Source: Quisquiliibacterium transsilvanicum (GTDB lineage Bacteria > Pseudomonadota > Gammaproteobacteria > Burkholderiales > Burkholderiaceae_E). From it: 64,000 nt of DNA. The DNA lies in the NCBI RefSeq assembly GCF_014202215.1, contig NZ_JACHGB010000002.1, forward strand, positions 124,001-188,000. Reading direction: 5' to 3'. The number at the start of each line of letters is the position of its first letter. Position 1 is the stretch's first letter. Under the pieces are notes generated by a model that had not been told where the DNA came from, ran no database searches, and saw nothing but the letters and a program-made list of their open reading frames with translations. Shown piece after piece: positions 26,712 to 38,180 of the stretch. Position numbers and translations under genes: made by a program.

Positions 26712-27362
26712 TCAGCCGGAGAAACCGATCCGGTAACCCCAGGCGTCCAGCCGTTGCGGGATCGCATTGAAGGCCAGCGTGATCCGGCGCGCGCCGCGGT
26801 TCTGCGGCACCTCGTGCAGCAGGCCGCTGGGGAACAGCACCAGGTCGCCGGCGCCGGTCGCCGGCATCACCCACTTGTCGGCGTTGAAGGGCCCGGTCTG
26901 GCTGCCGGCATGCGTGTTGCGGAACACGAACGCGTCCTGGCCCAGGGGCCGCACGAAGGTCGTGTTCGAGTCCGGGTGGCTGGGCGTCAGGTACAGCACG
27001 CCCGAGACGAAGCTGTTGGCGTGGTTGTGCAGCGCCTGGTGCCCGCCGGGCTCCAGCACGTTGAACCACATCTCCTTGACCAGCCAGGGCAGGCGCTCGC
27101 CGAACAGCAGCTCGCCGAACTCCGCGATGCGCGTGCCGACCAGCGCCGACACCTGGGACAGTTGCAGATCCTGGTCGGGAGACACGGTCCCGGTATGGGA
27201 GAGCCGCTCCGACTGGTGGTTCGCGAGGCTGGCCGCATCGGCGAAGCGCGTCACCAGCGCGGCGACCAGGTCCGGGTCGAGCAGTCGCTCGGCATGCAGT
27301 ACGGGAGTGGGGAACAGGCCGACGACTCGGCTGGGGACAGGGCTCATGTGGGTGGCGCTCAT
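26712..27362 (-). CDS. 2OG-Fe(II) oxygenase superfamily protein (TIGR02466 type)
   Basis: The ~216-aa protein reads LFPTPVLHAERL near the start, then LEPGGHQALHNHANSFVSGVLYL with the iron-binding His, and GDLVLFPSGLLHEVPQNRG..RITLAFNAIP with the distal His and 2-oxoglutarate Arg. This is the family known as 2OG-FeII_Oxy_5/TIGR02466, whose substrates are unknown. It is cytosolic. Start candidates are ATG 27362, ATG 27347 and GTG 27374; none has a good ribosome site. It is first of the minus-strand series that runs towards the TonB receptor, and is divergent from the NAD isocitrate dehydrogenase. Confidence 0.83.
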   Translation of the reverse strand: MSATHMSPVPSRVVGLFPTPVLHAERLLDPDLVAALVTRFADAASLANHQSERLSHTGTVSPDQDLQLSQVSALVGTRIAEFGELLFGERLPWLVKEMWFNVLEPGGHQALHNHANSFVSGVLYLTPSHPDSNTTFVRPLGQDAFVFRNTHAGSQTGPFNADKWVMPATGAGDLVLFPSGLLHEVPQNRGARRITLAFNAIPQRLDAWGYRIGFSG

Positions 27363-27599
27363 TTGAGCGCGCACGGTCGCACAGCCTTGTTACCGGGGCG
27401 TGTCGGCCGCGCTGTTGGCCACCCGCCTGGCCGCCCCCCGCTGGTCAGACCACGGCAGGCATCGGATAAACTCGTAGCCGTTCCGAAATCCGCGTTTTCT
27501 CCGCTGCACCGGCGCTCGCCCTGGCGCTGCCCGGTCCGGATGTCCGGCGCCTGCGGGGGTTTCGGCGAGCCTACACTCCAACCGAAAGGTGCCTGATCC

Positions 27600-28631
27600 A
27601 TGAGCCCGCGCATCCCCGCCACCCTGATCGCCGGCGACGGCATCGGCCCCGAAATCGTCGATGCTACCGTGGCGGTGCTCGACGCGCTGGGCGCGCCCTT
27701 CGACTGGGACCGCCAGATCGCGGGCCTGGAGGGGGTCCGGATCGCCAACGACCCTCTGCCCGAGCTCACGCTGGAGAGCATCCGGCGCACGCGGCTGGCG
27801 CTTAAGGGGCCGCTGGAGACGCCGTCGGGCGCCGGCTACCGCTCGTCGAACGTGCGCCTGCGCGAGGCCTTCCAGCTCTACGCGAACGTGCGGCCGGCGC
27901 GCACGCTGATCCCCGGCGGCCGCTACGAGAACGTCGACCTGGTCGTGGTCCGCGAGAACCTCGAGGGGCTGTACATCGGGCATGAGCACTACATCCCGAT
28001 CGACGGCGACCCGCACGCGGTGGCGATGGCCAGCGGCGTGAACACCCGCAAGGGCAGCCGCCGCATCCTCGAGTACGCGTTCGAGTACGCGATCGCCGCC
28101 GGCCGCCGCAAGGTGACCATCGTGCACAAGGCCAACATCATGAAGGCGCTGACCGGCATCTTTCTCGAGACGGGCCAGCAGCTCTGGGAAGAGAAGTACA
28201 AGGACCACATCGCGCTGGACACCGTGATCATCGACGCCTGCGCGATGAAGCTGGTGCTGAACCCGCAGCAGTTCGACGTGCTGGTCACCACCAACCTGTT
28301 CGGCGACATCCTCTCCGACCTGGTGGCGGGACTCGTCGGCGGGCTGGGCATGGCTCCCGGCGCGAACATCGGCGCCGACGCGGCGATTTTCGAGGCGGTG
28401 CACGGCTCCGCGCCGGACATCGCCGGCAAGGGCATCGCCAACCCCACCGCGATCCTGCTCGCGGCCGCGCTGATGCTCGACCACGTCGGGCGCCACGATC
28501 TCGGCGACCGGCTGCGCCGCGCGATCGACGAGACGCTGAACCTGGACAAGGTACGCACCGGCGACCTCGGCGGCAGCGCGAACACGAAGCAGTTCACCCA
28601 GGCGCTGATCGCGCGGGTCGCCACCGGCTGA
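27600..28631 (+). CDS. NAD-dependent isocitrate/isopropylmalate-type dehydrogenase
   Basis: The 343-aa protein has LIAGDGIGPEIVDATVAVLDA, KGPLETPSGAGYRSSNVRLR, VVRENLEGLYIGHEHY, TIVHKANIMKALTG, NLFGDILSDLVAGLVGGLG and FEAVHGSAPDIAGKG. The serine-rich substrate loop and short length place it with bacterial NAD-isocitrate dehydrogenases; homoisocitrate or tartrate dehydrogenase activity cannot be excluded. It is distinct from the 417-aa NADP enzyme at 460, so this genome encodes both cofactor types. ATG 27600 leads directly into the fold. An intrinsic terminator follows. Confidence 0.9.
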   Translation: MSPRIPATLIAGDGIGPEIVDATVAVLDALGAPFDWDRQIAGLEGVRIANDPLPELTLESIRRTRLALKGPLETPSGAGYRSSNVRLREAFQLYANVRPARTLIPGGRYENVDLVVVRENLEGLYIGHEHYIPIDGDPHAVAMASGVNTRKGSRRILEYAFEYAIAAGRRKVTIVHKANIMKALTGIFLETGQQLWEEKYKDHIALDTVIIDACAMKLVLNPQQFDVLVTTNLFGDILSDLVAGLVGGLGMAPGANIGADAAIFEAVHGSAPDIAGKGIANPTAILLAAALMLDHVGRHDLGDRLRRAIDETLNLDKVRTGDLGGSANTKQFTQALIARVATG

Positions 28632-28657
28632 GGGGGCTTCGGCCCCGTTTCCGTTTT
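28632..28657 (+). terminator. rho-independent terminator after NAD-IDH
   Basis: GGGGC-TTCG-GCCCC (28633-28646) is followed by GTTTCCGTTTTT. It begins at the stop codon. Confidence 0.85.
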
Positions 28658-28696
28658 TGCAGCGCCGCCGGCCCCGCCGGCGCGCCCCGACCTTAG

Positions 28697-29710
<1,014 letters not shown>

Positions 29711-29726
29711 GCCGGCAGCCGAGGCA

Positions 29727-30773
29727 ATGATGAGCACCACGACCGGCGCGCCGGTGACCGACTTCGCTCCCGCCGTCCTGGAGCGCTTCCTGAAGGGCCG
29801 CATCGACGGCCTGCAGGGCGCGATGCGCCTGGAGCGCATCGGCGGCGGGCAATCCAATCCCACCTTCTTCGTCGAGTTCGACAACCGGCGCATGGTGATG
29901 CGCAAGAAGCCGGCGGGCGTGCTGCTGCCCTCAGCGCATGCGGTCGACCGCGAGTTCCGCATCATGCAGGCGCTGCAGTCGGCCGACGTGCCGGTGCCGC
30001 GCACCGTGCTCTACAGCGACGACGAATCGGTGGTCGGCACGCCCTTCTACCTGATGGACCGCATCGAGGGCCGCGTGCTCACCGACCTGGCGCTGCCCGG
30101 CTTCGAGCCGGCGCAGCGGCGCGCGCTGCTGCTGTCGATGGCCGAGACGCTGGCCAGGCTGCATCGCGTCGACTGGGCCGCAGCGGGACTTGACGACTTC
30201 GGCCGGCCCGGCGATTACTTCGAGCGCCAGATCGGGCGCTGGACCAGGCAGTGGGCGCTGTCGAAGCTGGCCGAGAACCCGGACATCGACTTCCTGATCG
30301 ACTGGCTGGCGCGCAACAAGCCGGCGAGCACGCTGTGCACGATCGCCCATGGCGACTTCAAGCTCGGCAACCTGATCACCCATCCCACCGAGCCGCGCAT
30401 CGTCGGCGTGCTCGACTGGGAGCTGTCGACGCTGGGCCATCCGCTGGCCGACGTCGCGTTCAGCGCCATGCCCTGGTACACCGTGCCGGGCCCGGTCTTC
30501 AACGGCATCCACGGCCTGGACCTGGCGGCAATGGGCATCCCGTCCGAGGACGAGTACTTCGCGCACTACGCTGCCTGCGGCGGCGCGCAGGAGCCGGTCA
30601 CGGTCTTCCACAAGGCCTTCTCGCTGTTCCGCCTGTCGGTGATCATCGAGGGGATCGCGAAGCGGGCCCGCACCGGCACGGCGGCTTCGGCCGATGCGCT
30701 GAGGGTCGGTGCGCGGGCCTCGGCCTTCGCTCGGCGCGCAGTGGAAATGATCGAGGAGGCCGGCGGCCGCTGA
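29727..30773 (+). CDS. phosphotransferase family protein (APH/ACAD10-like)
   Basis: The 348-aa kinase-fold protein has the Brenner motif IAHGDFKLGNLITHP, metal-binding [19 protein letters not shown], and N-terminal GGGQSNPTFFVEF and MRKKPAG for nucleotide binding. This subgroup is often paired with acyl-CoA dehydrogenases and is thought to phosphorylate hydroxyacyl-CoA intermediates, as in human ACAD10/11. It follows the nitronate monooxygenase gene by 16 bp. ATG 29727 and ATG 29730 are adjacent alternatives. A second paralogue sits at 46605 beside an acyl-CoA dehydrogenase. Confidence 0.9.
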   Translation: MMSTTTGAPVTDFAPAVLERFLKGRIDGLQGAMRLERIGGGQSNPTFFVEFDNRRMVMRKKPAGVLLPSAHAVDREFRIMQALQSADVPVPRTVLYSDDESVVGTPFYLMDRIEGRVLTDLALPGFEPAQRRALLLSMAETLARLHRVDWAAAGLDDFGRPGDYFERQIGRWTRQWALSKLAENPDIDFLIDWLARNKPASTLCTIAHGDFKLGNLITHPTEPRIVGVLDWELSTLGHPLADVAFSAMPWYTVPGPVFNGIHGLDLAAMGIPSEDEYFAHYAACGGAQEPVTVFHKAFSLFRLSVIIEGIAKRARTGTAASADALRVGARASAFARRAVEMIEEAGGR

Positions 30774-30800
30774 AGGGGGAGGCAAGCCGGCGCAGCGGAC

Positions 30801-33047
30801 TCAGAAGCGTGCCCGCACCCCCACGCCCACGTAGCGCGCCGGATTGCCGCGGGCCCCGTCGGCGCCGCGGTGCGTGATCCGCCGCTCGTCGAACAGGTTC
30901 TCCACCCGTGCGTACAGGTCGAGCGAGGGGCTCACGCGCAGCGAGGCAGCCAGGTCCACGGTGAACAGGCTTTGCGTGCGCAGGAAGCGGGTGTCGACGC
31001 CTTCGCGGTCGCAGGTGGTGGTCACGCAGGCGCCGTCGCTGTAGTTGAACGAGGCGTAGGCGTTCCAGCCCGCTCCGCTCTCGGCCCCCAGCTGAAGCGA
31101 GGCCACGTGCTTCGGCGTGTAGTCCAGCGCGTCGCCCTTCAGCACGCCGTTGGCGACGTCGGAGTCGCGCGTGTACTTCCCGTCGGTGTAGGTGTAGGCC
31201 AGGCGCGCCGGGAAGCTCACGCTGCCCATGCGTCCAAGCTCGGCGAAGGCGCCGAACTCCAGGCCGTAGACGTCCTTCGAGCCGGTCTGCTCCGTGCCTT
31301 CGGTCACGCCCCCGGGGCAGGGGTTGGCCACCAGGCAATTGCGCAGCGCATTGCTGAAGTCGCTGTGGAAGGCGATCGCATCGAATCCGCCGCGCTCGCC
31401 GCGCCAGCGCACTCCGGCCTCGAGGTTCAAGCTCTCCTCGCCGCGGGTTCCGCGCGAGGCGGACGACCCGGGCGGCGCGAAGCCCTGGTGCACCCCGGCC
31501 AGCAGCGTCCAGCGGTCTGACAGCGCGTAGTTCGCGCCCAGGCCGAGCGTCGTCTCGTTCAGGCGGTTGCTGTTGCCGTCGGTGCGCGGTTGCGCGACGT
31601 TGGCGCGCGTCTCGATCCGCTCGTGCCGCAGCAGGGGCAGCAGCTTCAGGCGGCCCAGGTCGATCCTGTCGCCGATCCAGAAGGACAGCGCCTTGGCTTC
31701 CCCGTCGGTGGCGGATGCGTCCGCGAAGCGATCGAAGACCAGGCTGCCGTTGACCTGGCGGTAGTAGGTGAAGGGACTGGCACTGCGCGTCTCGTCCCGG
31801 TGCGCGCGAACGCCCGCGATCAGTTCGTGCCGCACCTTGCCGGTGGAGAAGCCGCGCAGCAGCTCGGCCTGCACCCCGGTGCTGGTGAAGTCCTGGTTGT
31901 TATTGTTGTAGCGCACGCCGTTGGCGTGGGTGGTGTCGGCGGTGCCGTCCAGGATTCCCTGGAGCAGGGCGCCATTGGCGAGTCCGTTGTTCACCGCCCA
32001 GGTCACCCCGGTGCCGCCGATGCCCACGCCGTTGACCTGGCCCAGCCGGGTGTAGTGGCGATAGGTGTCGCTCCAGTAGGCGGTGGTGGTCACCAGGGTG
32101 TCGGCGTCCAGCGCGATCTGGTGGCGCAGGCTGGCCGACTTGCGGCCGCGGTTCATCCGTTCGAGTTCGCTCAGCCCGTAGCGGCGGTCCGGGTTGCGGC
32201 GGAAGTCGGCGTCGGTCAGCCCCAGGTAGCTGACGTCGGCCGTCTCGTCGCCGTCGAACAGCTTCAGGTCGACCTGCTGGGCATGACGGGCCTCGGGGGC
32301 GCTGCGCCAGCGCAGTTTCACCAGGTACTCCGACGCATCGCTGCCCGCGGTGCGGTTCGAGCGGTCGATCCGCTGGAAGCCGTCGGTGTCGCGCTGCCAG
32401 GTCTCCACCAGCACGCCCCACTGCCCGTAGGTGCCGCCGGCCCAGCCGTGCAGCTTGCGGGTGTCCTGGCTGCCGAGCTCCAGGTTCAGGTAGCCGGCGG
32501 GCTTCGCCGGGATCGGGGTGGACAGCAGGTTGATCGCGCCCGAGGTCGTCTGCGGGCCGTACAGCAGCACCTCCGGCCCCTTCAGCACCTCGATGCTGCT
32601 CATCCGGCCGACGGTAGGGAAGTAGTAGGCCGAGGGATTTGCGTAAGGCGCCATCGCGGCGGGAACGCCGTCTTCCATGATCGAGACCCGGTCGCTGCGC
32701 CCGGACGAGGAGGCGCGGATGCCGATGCGCGGGAAGGTACCCAGCCCGTCCTCCTCGCGCAGGTACACGCCGGGGACGCTGCGCAGGATGCTGTGCACGT
32801 TGCTCGCCTGGAACTTGGCGAGCTCTCGCTCGGTGAGGACGTAGGCCGAGCCCGGCGAGCTCTGGGGGTCCTCCGGGCGGGCGACGATGCGGACTTCGCC
32901 GAGCGTGGCGCTGGGGGCCGTGGCATCGGCGCCGCCGGCCGGCGCGGCCTGCTGGGCGAGTGCGAGGACCGGAGCGAGGCAGGCCAGCGCGCAGCTCAGC
33001 GCGAGGGCGGCGGATCGAGGGGCGGGACGGGCGTTGGTTCGGATCAT
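30801..33047 (-). CDS. TonB-dependent receptor, FecA-like siderophore/iron type
   Basis: The 748-aa protein has a signal peptide (cut near VLALAQQ), TonB box GEVRIVA and a plug with SILRSVPGVYLREEDGLG, GIRASSSGRSDRVSIMEDGV and IEVLKGPEVLLYGPQTTSGAINL. The beta-barrel ends ARYVGVGVRARF with a C-terminal Phe. It should import a ferric complex. Two Cys pairs lie in extracellular loops (NCLVANPC; CVTTTC). Upstream are a promoter-like pair and a Fur-box-like element, so iron repression is likely. ATG 33047 is used because the signal peptide begins there; the longer frame to 33143 covers the promoter. Confidence 0.92.
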   Translation of the reverse strand: MIRTNARPAPRSAALALSCALACLAPVLALAQQAAPAGGADATAPSATLGEVRIVARPEDPQSSPGSAYVLTERELAKFQASNVHSILRSVPGVYLREEDGLGTFPRIGIRASSSGRSDRVSIMEDGVPAAMAPYANPSAYYFPTVGRMSSIEVLKGPEVLLYGPQTTSGAINLLSTPIPAKPAGYLNLELGSQDTRKLHGWAGGTYGQWGVLVETWQRDTDGFQRIDRSNRTAGSDASEYLVKLRWRSAPEARHAQQVDLKLFDGDETADVSYLGLTDADFRRNPDRRYGLSELERMNRGRKSASLRHQIALDADTLVTTTAYWSDTYRHYTRLGQVNGVGIGGTGVTWAVNNGLANGALLQGILDGTADTTHANGVRYNNNNQDFTSTGVQAELLRGFSTGKVRHELIAGVRAHRDETRSASPFTYYRQVNGSLVFDRFADASATDGEAKALSFWIGDRIDLGRLKLLPLLRHERIETRANVAQPRTDGNSNRLNETTLGLGANYALSDRWTLLAGVHQGFAPPGSSASRGTRGEESLNLEAGVRWRGERGGFDAIAFHSDFSNALRNCLVANPCPGGVTEGTEQTGSKDVYGLEFGAFAELGRMGSVSFPARLAYTYTDGKYTRDSDVANGVLKGDALDYTPKHVASLQLGAESGAGWNAYASFNYSDGACVTTTCDREGVDTRFLRTQSLFTVDLAASLRVSPSLDLYARVENLFDERRITHRGADGARGNPARYVGVGVRARF

Positions 33048-33089
33048 CTCGTTTCGGTTACGGGTTTGGAGGAGGAGACGTCGGCCGCA

Positions 33090-33118
33090 ACCGTAACCAA
33101 GACGTAAGCAAATGTAAA
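33090..33118 (-). promoter_or_regulatory. sigma-70-like promoter of the TonB receptor
   Basis: On the minus strand TTTACA (33113-33118) and TACGGT (33090-33095) are 17 bp apart, about 43 bp before the ATG. Confidence 0.45.
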
Positions 33119-33122
33119 GGCG

Positions 33123-33138
33123 AATGAGAACGATTACC
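33123..33138 (-). promoter_or_regulatory. Fur-box-like operator
   Basis: The plus-strand sequence AATGAGAACGATTACC matches 12 of 16 core positions of the classical Fur box (AATGATAATCATTATC). It abuts the -35 element of the TonB receptor promoter. Confidence 0.55.
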
Positions 33139-33180
33139 AACACAACTTCGAATCGCGCACCCTGGCCTGCAGCCGGACGC

Positions 33181-33214
33181 CGAAAACGAAAACGCCGGGC
33201 AAGCGCCCGGCGTT
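33181..33214 (-). terminator. rho-independent terminator of the cold-shock gene
   Basis: A perfect 10-bp stem AACGCCGGGC / GCCCGGCGTT with a 4-nt loop, read on the minus strand, is followed by TTTCGTTTTCG. It lies 34 bp after the csp stop. Confidence 0.9.
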
Positions 33215-33248
33215 CTCGATAAGATCGCCGCCCTAGGCGGCGACCGTC

Positions 33249-33452
33249 TTACTGCGGCTGGATATTGGACGCCTGCTTGCCCTTCGGGCCCGTCACCACA
33301 TCGAACAGCACCTTTTGCCCTTCCTGCAGGCTCTTGAAGCCGTTCCCCTGGATCGCGGAGAAGTGCGCGAACAGGTCCTCACCGCCGTCGTCCGGCGTGA
33401 TGAACCCAAAACCCTTTGCGTCGTTGAACCACTTGACGGTACCCGTTGCCAT
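33249..33452 (-). CDS. CspA-family cold-shock protein
   Basis: The 67-aa single OB-fold protein has RNP1 KGFGFITPD and RNP2-like DLFAHFSAI, with opening [11 protein letters not shown]. It binds single-stranded RNA/DNA and melts mRNA structure. GAAAGGAAG precedes the ATG. A strong promoter near 33582-33610 implies a leader of about 120 nt, typical of cold-shock mRNAs. It is divergent from clpS-clpA; the csp/clpS/clpA neighbourhood is widely conserved in proteobacteria. Confidence 0.96.
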   Translation of the reverse strand: MATGTVKWFNDAKGFGFITPDDGGEDLFAHFSAIQGNGFKSLQEGQKVLFDVVTGPKGKQASNIQPQ

Positions 33453-33581
33453 GACTGACTTCCTTTCTTGTAGACCGATGCGTGCGGCACACTGGAAAAG
33501 TGCCTCGACCGCCCCGATATCGGATTCAGCGTGGAACGCAGGCGGCGCCGACCGAGGGTTTCAACCCTAAGGCACGCAGGG

Positions 33582-33610
33582 ATTCTTTTTCAATGCAGAG
33601 TGCTTGTCAA
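33582..33610 (-). promoter_or_regulatory. sigma-70 promoter for the cold-shock gene
   Basis: On the minus strand TTGACA (33605-33610) lies 17 bp before AAGAAT (33582-33587). The transcript would start near 33575, giving about 122 nt of leader with a GGGTT-TC-AACCC hairpin (33556-33567). Confidence 0.7.
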
Positions 33611-33665
33611 GGTTGGCGTACGTGATGTGGCGCACCAACGGGCGTGACCGGGCGGTCACTGCTCC

Positions 33666-33693
33666 TTGCAGTGCCGCACTGACTCGTTAGAAT
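33666..33693 (+). promoter_or_regulatory. promoter of clpS, possibly leaderless
   Basis: TTGCAG (33666-33671) and TAGAAT (33688-33693) are spaced 16 bp. Seven bases then separate the -10 box from ATG 33701, so transcription would begin at or next to the start codon. Confidence 0.5.
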
Positions 33694-33700
33694 GGGCTTC

Positions 33701-34005
33701 ATGGCGACCAAGCACGATCCCTCCACGGTAGTGGAGCGGCAGGAATCGCGGCTTAAACCGCCGCCGATGTATCAGGTTCTGCTGCTGAACGATGACTTCA
33801 CCCCGATGGAGTTCGTGGTCAGCGTGCTGCAGAAGTTCTTCGGAATGGGCCGGGAGAAGGCCACGCAGGTGATGTTGACGGTGCACCGCGAAGGTCGTGG
33901 CGTCTGTGGTGTATACCCGAGGGACGTTGCTGCGACCAAGGTTGAACAGGTTTGCAGTTATTCACGCGAGCACCAGCACCCGCTGCAGTGCGTGATGGAG
34001 GAAGT

Positions 34006-34009
<4 letters not shown>
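33701..34009 (+). CDS. clpS: ATP-dependent Clp protease adaptor ClpS
   Basis: The ~102-aa adaptor has [24 protein letters not shown] and [16 protein letters not shown], forming the N-end-rule substrate pocket and the ClpA-binding face. It delivers N-degron proteins to ClpAP in the cytosol. ATG 33701 (MATKHD) is preferred over ATG 33692, because the latter overlaps the -10 box and MATK resembles family starts. Its stop overlaps the clpA start (ATGA), so the adaptor and the unfoldase are translationally coupled. Confidence 0.95.
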
Positions 34010-36315
<2,306 letters not shown>

Positions 36316-36372
36316 GCGGCAGCGCGCAGGCGCATCGTCGCCGCGGCCTCGACGGGCTGCGGTGACACCGGG

Positions 36373-36397
36373 GGGCGGCGCGAGCCGCCCTTTGTTT
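36373..36397 (+). terminator. rho-independent terminator after clpA
   Basis: GGGCGGC-GCGA-GCCGCCC is followed by TTTGTTT, 58 bp after the clpA stop. Confidence 0.85.
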
Positions 36398-36462
36398 CGT
36401 CTGGAGCTCGCGCGCGGTTCGTCGTTCGGCGTCGCCGCGATGTCGGCTGATATGCTTATCGC

Positions 36463-36478
36463 GCCAGATCAGGATCTG
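36463..36478. promoter_or_regulatory. 7-bp inverted repeat, candidate operator upstream of fccA
   Basis: CCAGATC-AG-GATCTGG is a near-perfect palindrome 69 bp before the fccA start, in the only non-coding gap before the sulfide-oxidation genes. Confidence 0.4.
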
Positions 36479-36546
36479 GTTCGCCCGAGCGGCCGCACCT
36501 ATGATCGGCTGCCCGGTGATTCCGCCCGACAGGAGGACAAGACGAC

Positions 36547-36873
36547 ATGAAGAAGATCTCGCGAGCGGCTGCCCCGGCAGCCGCTCTTGCCGCAGCCCTG
36601 CTCTTCGGAGCGCCGCCCGCTCAGGCTCAGGAGAATGAGCCCGGCCGCTACCTCGCTGCCACCTGCGCCAACTGCCACGGCACCGACGGCCGCTCCGCCG
36701 GCGGCGGCGGCATGCCCGGCATCGCGGGGCTGTCGCGCACCTACATGATCGAGCAGATGAGCGCGTTCCGCAGCGGCGCGCGCCAGGGGACGATCATGCA
36801 CCAGCTCGCCAAGGGCTACACCGACGAGCAGATCGCGCTGATGGCCGATTTCTTCTCGAAGCAGAAGAAGTGA
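36547..36873 (+). CDS. fccA: monohaem cytochrome c, flavocytochrome c sulfide dehydrogenase subunit
   Basis: The 108-aa protein has a signal peptide (cut near PAQAQ), one haem motif CANCH at 40-44 and likely axial Met84 in GTIMHQLAKGYTD, a segment typical of FccA. It should be the periplasmic electron acceptor of FccB, passing electrons from sulfide to the respiratory chain. It is about half the length of the dihaem FccA of Allochromatium. AGGAGG lies 10 nt before the ATG. The fccB start is 14 bp after its stop. Confidence 0.88.
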   Translation: MKKISRAAAPAAALAAALLFGAPPAQAQENEPGRYLAATCANCHGTDGRSAGGGGMPGIAGLSRTYMIEQMSAFRSGARQGTIMHQLAKGYTDEQIALMADFFSKQKK

Positions 36874-36887
36874 AGGGGGGCAAGAGC

Positions 36888-38180
36888 ATGAGCAATACGA
36901 ACTTCTCCCGCCGGCGCTTCGCGCAGGCCATTGGCGGCGCGGCCGCCATCGGGGCCCTGGGCGCATGCGCCAGCGTCGCCCCCTCGGTCCAGACCAAGAA
37001 GCTCGGCCGCGTGCTGGTGGTCGGAGCGGGCTACGGCGGCGCCACCGCAGCCAAGTACCTCAAGCACTGGGGCGGTCCCGGCATCGAGGTGCTGCTGGTC
37101 GACCGCAGTCCGCAATTCGTGTCCTGCCCGCTGTCCAATCTGGTGCTGGGCGGCTCGCGCAAGATCGAAGACCTCACCGTCGGCTACCAGGGTCTGCGCG
37201 ACCTCGGTGTCATGGTGGTCCGCGACGAGGTCCGCTCGATCGACGCCGCGAAGAAGCGCGCCAGCTTCGGCTCGATCGCCGACCAGTCCTTCGACCGCAT
37301 CGTGGTCTCCCCCGGTGTCGACTTCAACTTCGGCGCCGTCCAGGGCCTGGACGCGCAAGCGCAGAAGACCGTGCTGCACGCCTGGAAGGCCGGCCAGCAG
37401 ACCGTCGACCTGCGCCGTCAGCTCGAGGCCATGCCCGACGGCGGCACCTACGTGCTGACCGTCCCGCTTGCGCCCTACCGCTGCCCGCCCGGGCCCTATG
37501 AACGGGCCTGCCAGGTGGCGCACTACTTCAAGACCCGCAAGCCGCGCTCCAAGGTGGTGATCCTCGACGCCAATCCGGACATCACCTCGAAGAAGGGCCT
37601 GTTCATGGCGGCCTTCAACGGGCCGTACAAGGGCATCGTCGAGTACCGCCCGAACAGCAACGTCACCGAGATCGACCCGCGCACGAAGACCGCGATCACC
37701 GAGATCGGCGACAAGGTCAGGGCCGACGTGCTGAACGTGGTGCCGCCGCAGGCCGCGGGCGAGATCGCGCGCCAGGCGGGTCTGGTCAATGCGAACAACC
37801 GCTGGTGCCAGGTCGACTGGGTCACGCTCGAGTCCACCGCGGCCCCGGGCGTCCACGTGCTGGGCGACGCCACGCTGTCGGCGCCTGCCATGCCCAAGTC
37901 CGGCCACATGGCCAACCAGCACGGCAAGGCAGTGGCTGCTGCCATCGTCGAGAGCATGAACGGGCGCGTGCCGCAGCCCGCGATGATGAACAACACCTGC
38001 TACAGCTTCATCGACGACACCACGGTCGTGCACGTGGCTTCGGTGCACCGCTACGACGCGGCGAAGAAGACGATGGTGACGGTCGAAGGCTCGGGCGGCC
38101 TGTCCCCTGGCCCCACGGTGCTGGAAGGCAACTACGCCAACGCCTGGGCCCAGAACATCTGGAAGGACATGCTTGCCTGA
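36888..38180 (+). CDS. fccB: flavocytochrome c sulfide dehydrogenase flavoprotein subunit
   Basis: The 430-aa protein has a Tat signal SRRRFAQAIGG, FAD motif GRVLVVGAGYGGATAAKYLK and the redox-Cys segment SPQFVSCPLSN (C80). Further family segments are APYRCPPGPYERACQVAH (C199) and GDATLSAPAMPKSGHMANQHG, with a C-terminal NTCYSF. These are FccB/sulfide:quinone-reductase-like features. It oxidises sulfide to sulfur in the periplasm with FccA. GGGGGGCAAGAGC precedes the ATG. Its last codons overlap the DsbB start, so the three genes form one operon. Confidence 0.93.
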   Translation: MSNTNFSRRRFAQAIGGAAAIGALGACASVAPSVQTKKLGRVLVVGAGYGGATAAKYLKHWGGPGIEVLLVDRSPQFVSCPLSNLVLGGSRKIEDLTVGYQGLRDLGVMVVRDEVRSIDAAKKRASFGSIADQSFDRIVVSPGVDFNFGAVQGLDAQAQKTVLHAWKAGQQTVDLRRQLEAMPDGGTYVLTVPLAPYRCPPGPYERACQVAHYFKTRKPRSKVVILDANPDITSKKGLFMAAFNGPYKGIVEYRPNSNVTEIDPRTKTAITEIGDKVRADVLNVVPPQAAGEIARQAGLVNANNRWCQVDWVTLESTAAPGVHVLGDATLSAPAMPKSGHMANQHGKAVAAAIVESMNGRVPQPAMMNNTCYSFIDDTTVVHVASVHRYDAAKKTMVTVEGSGGLSPGPTVLEGNYANAWAQNIWKDMLA

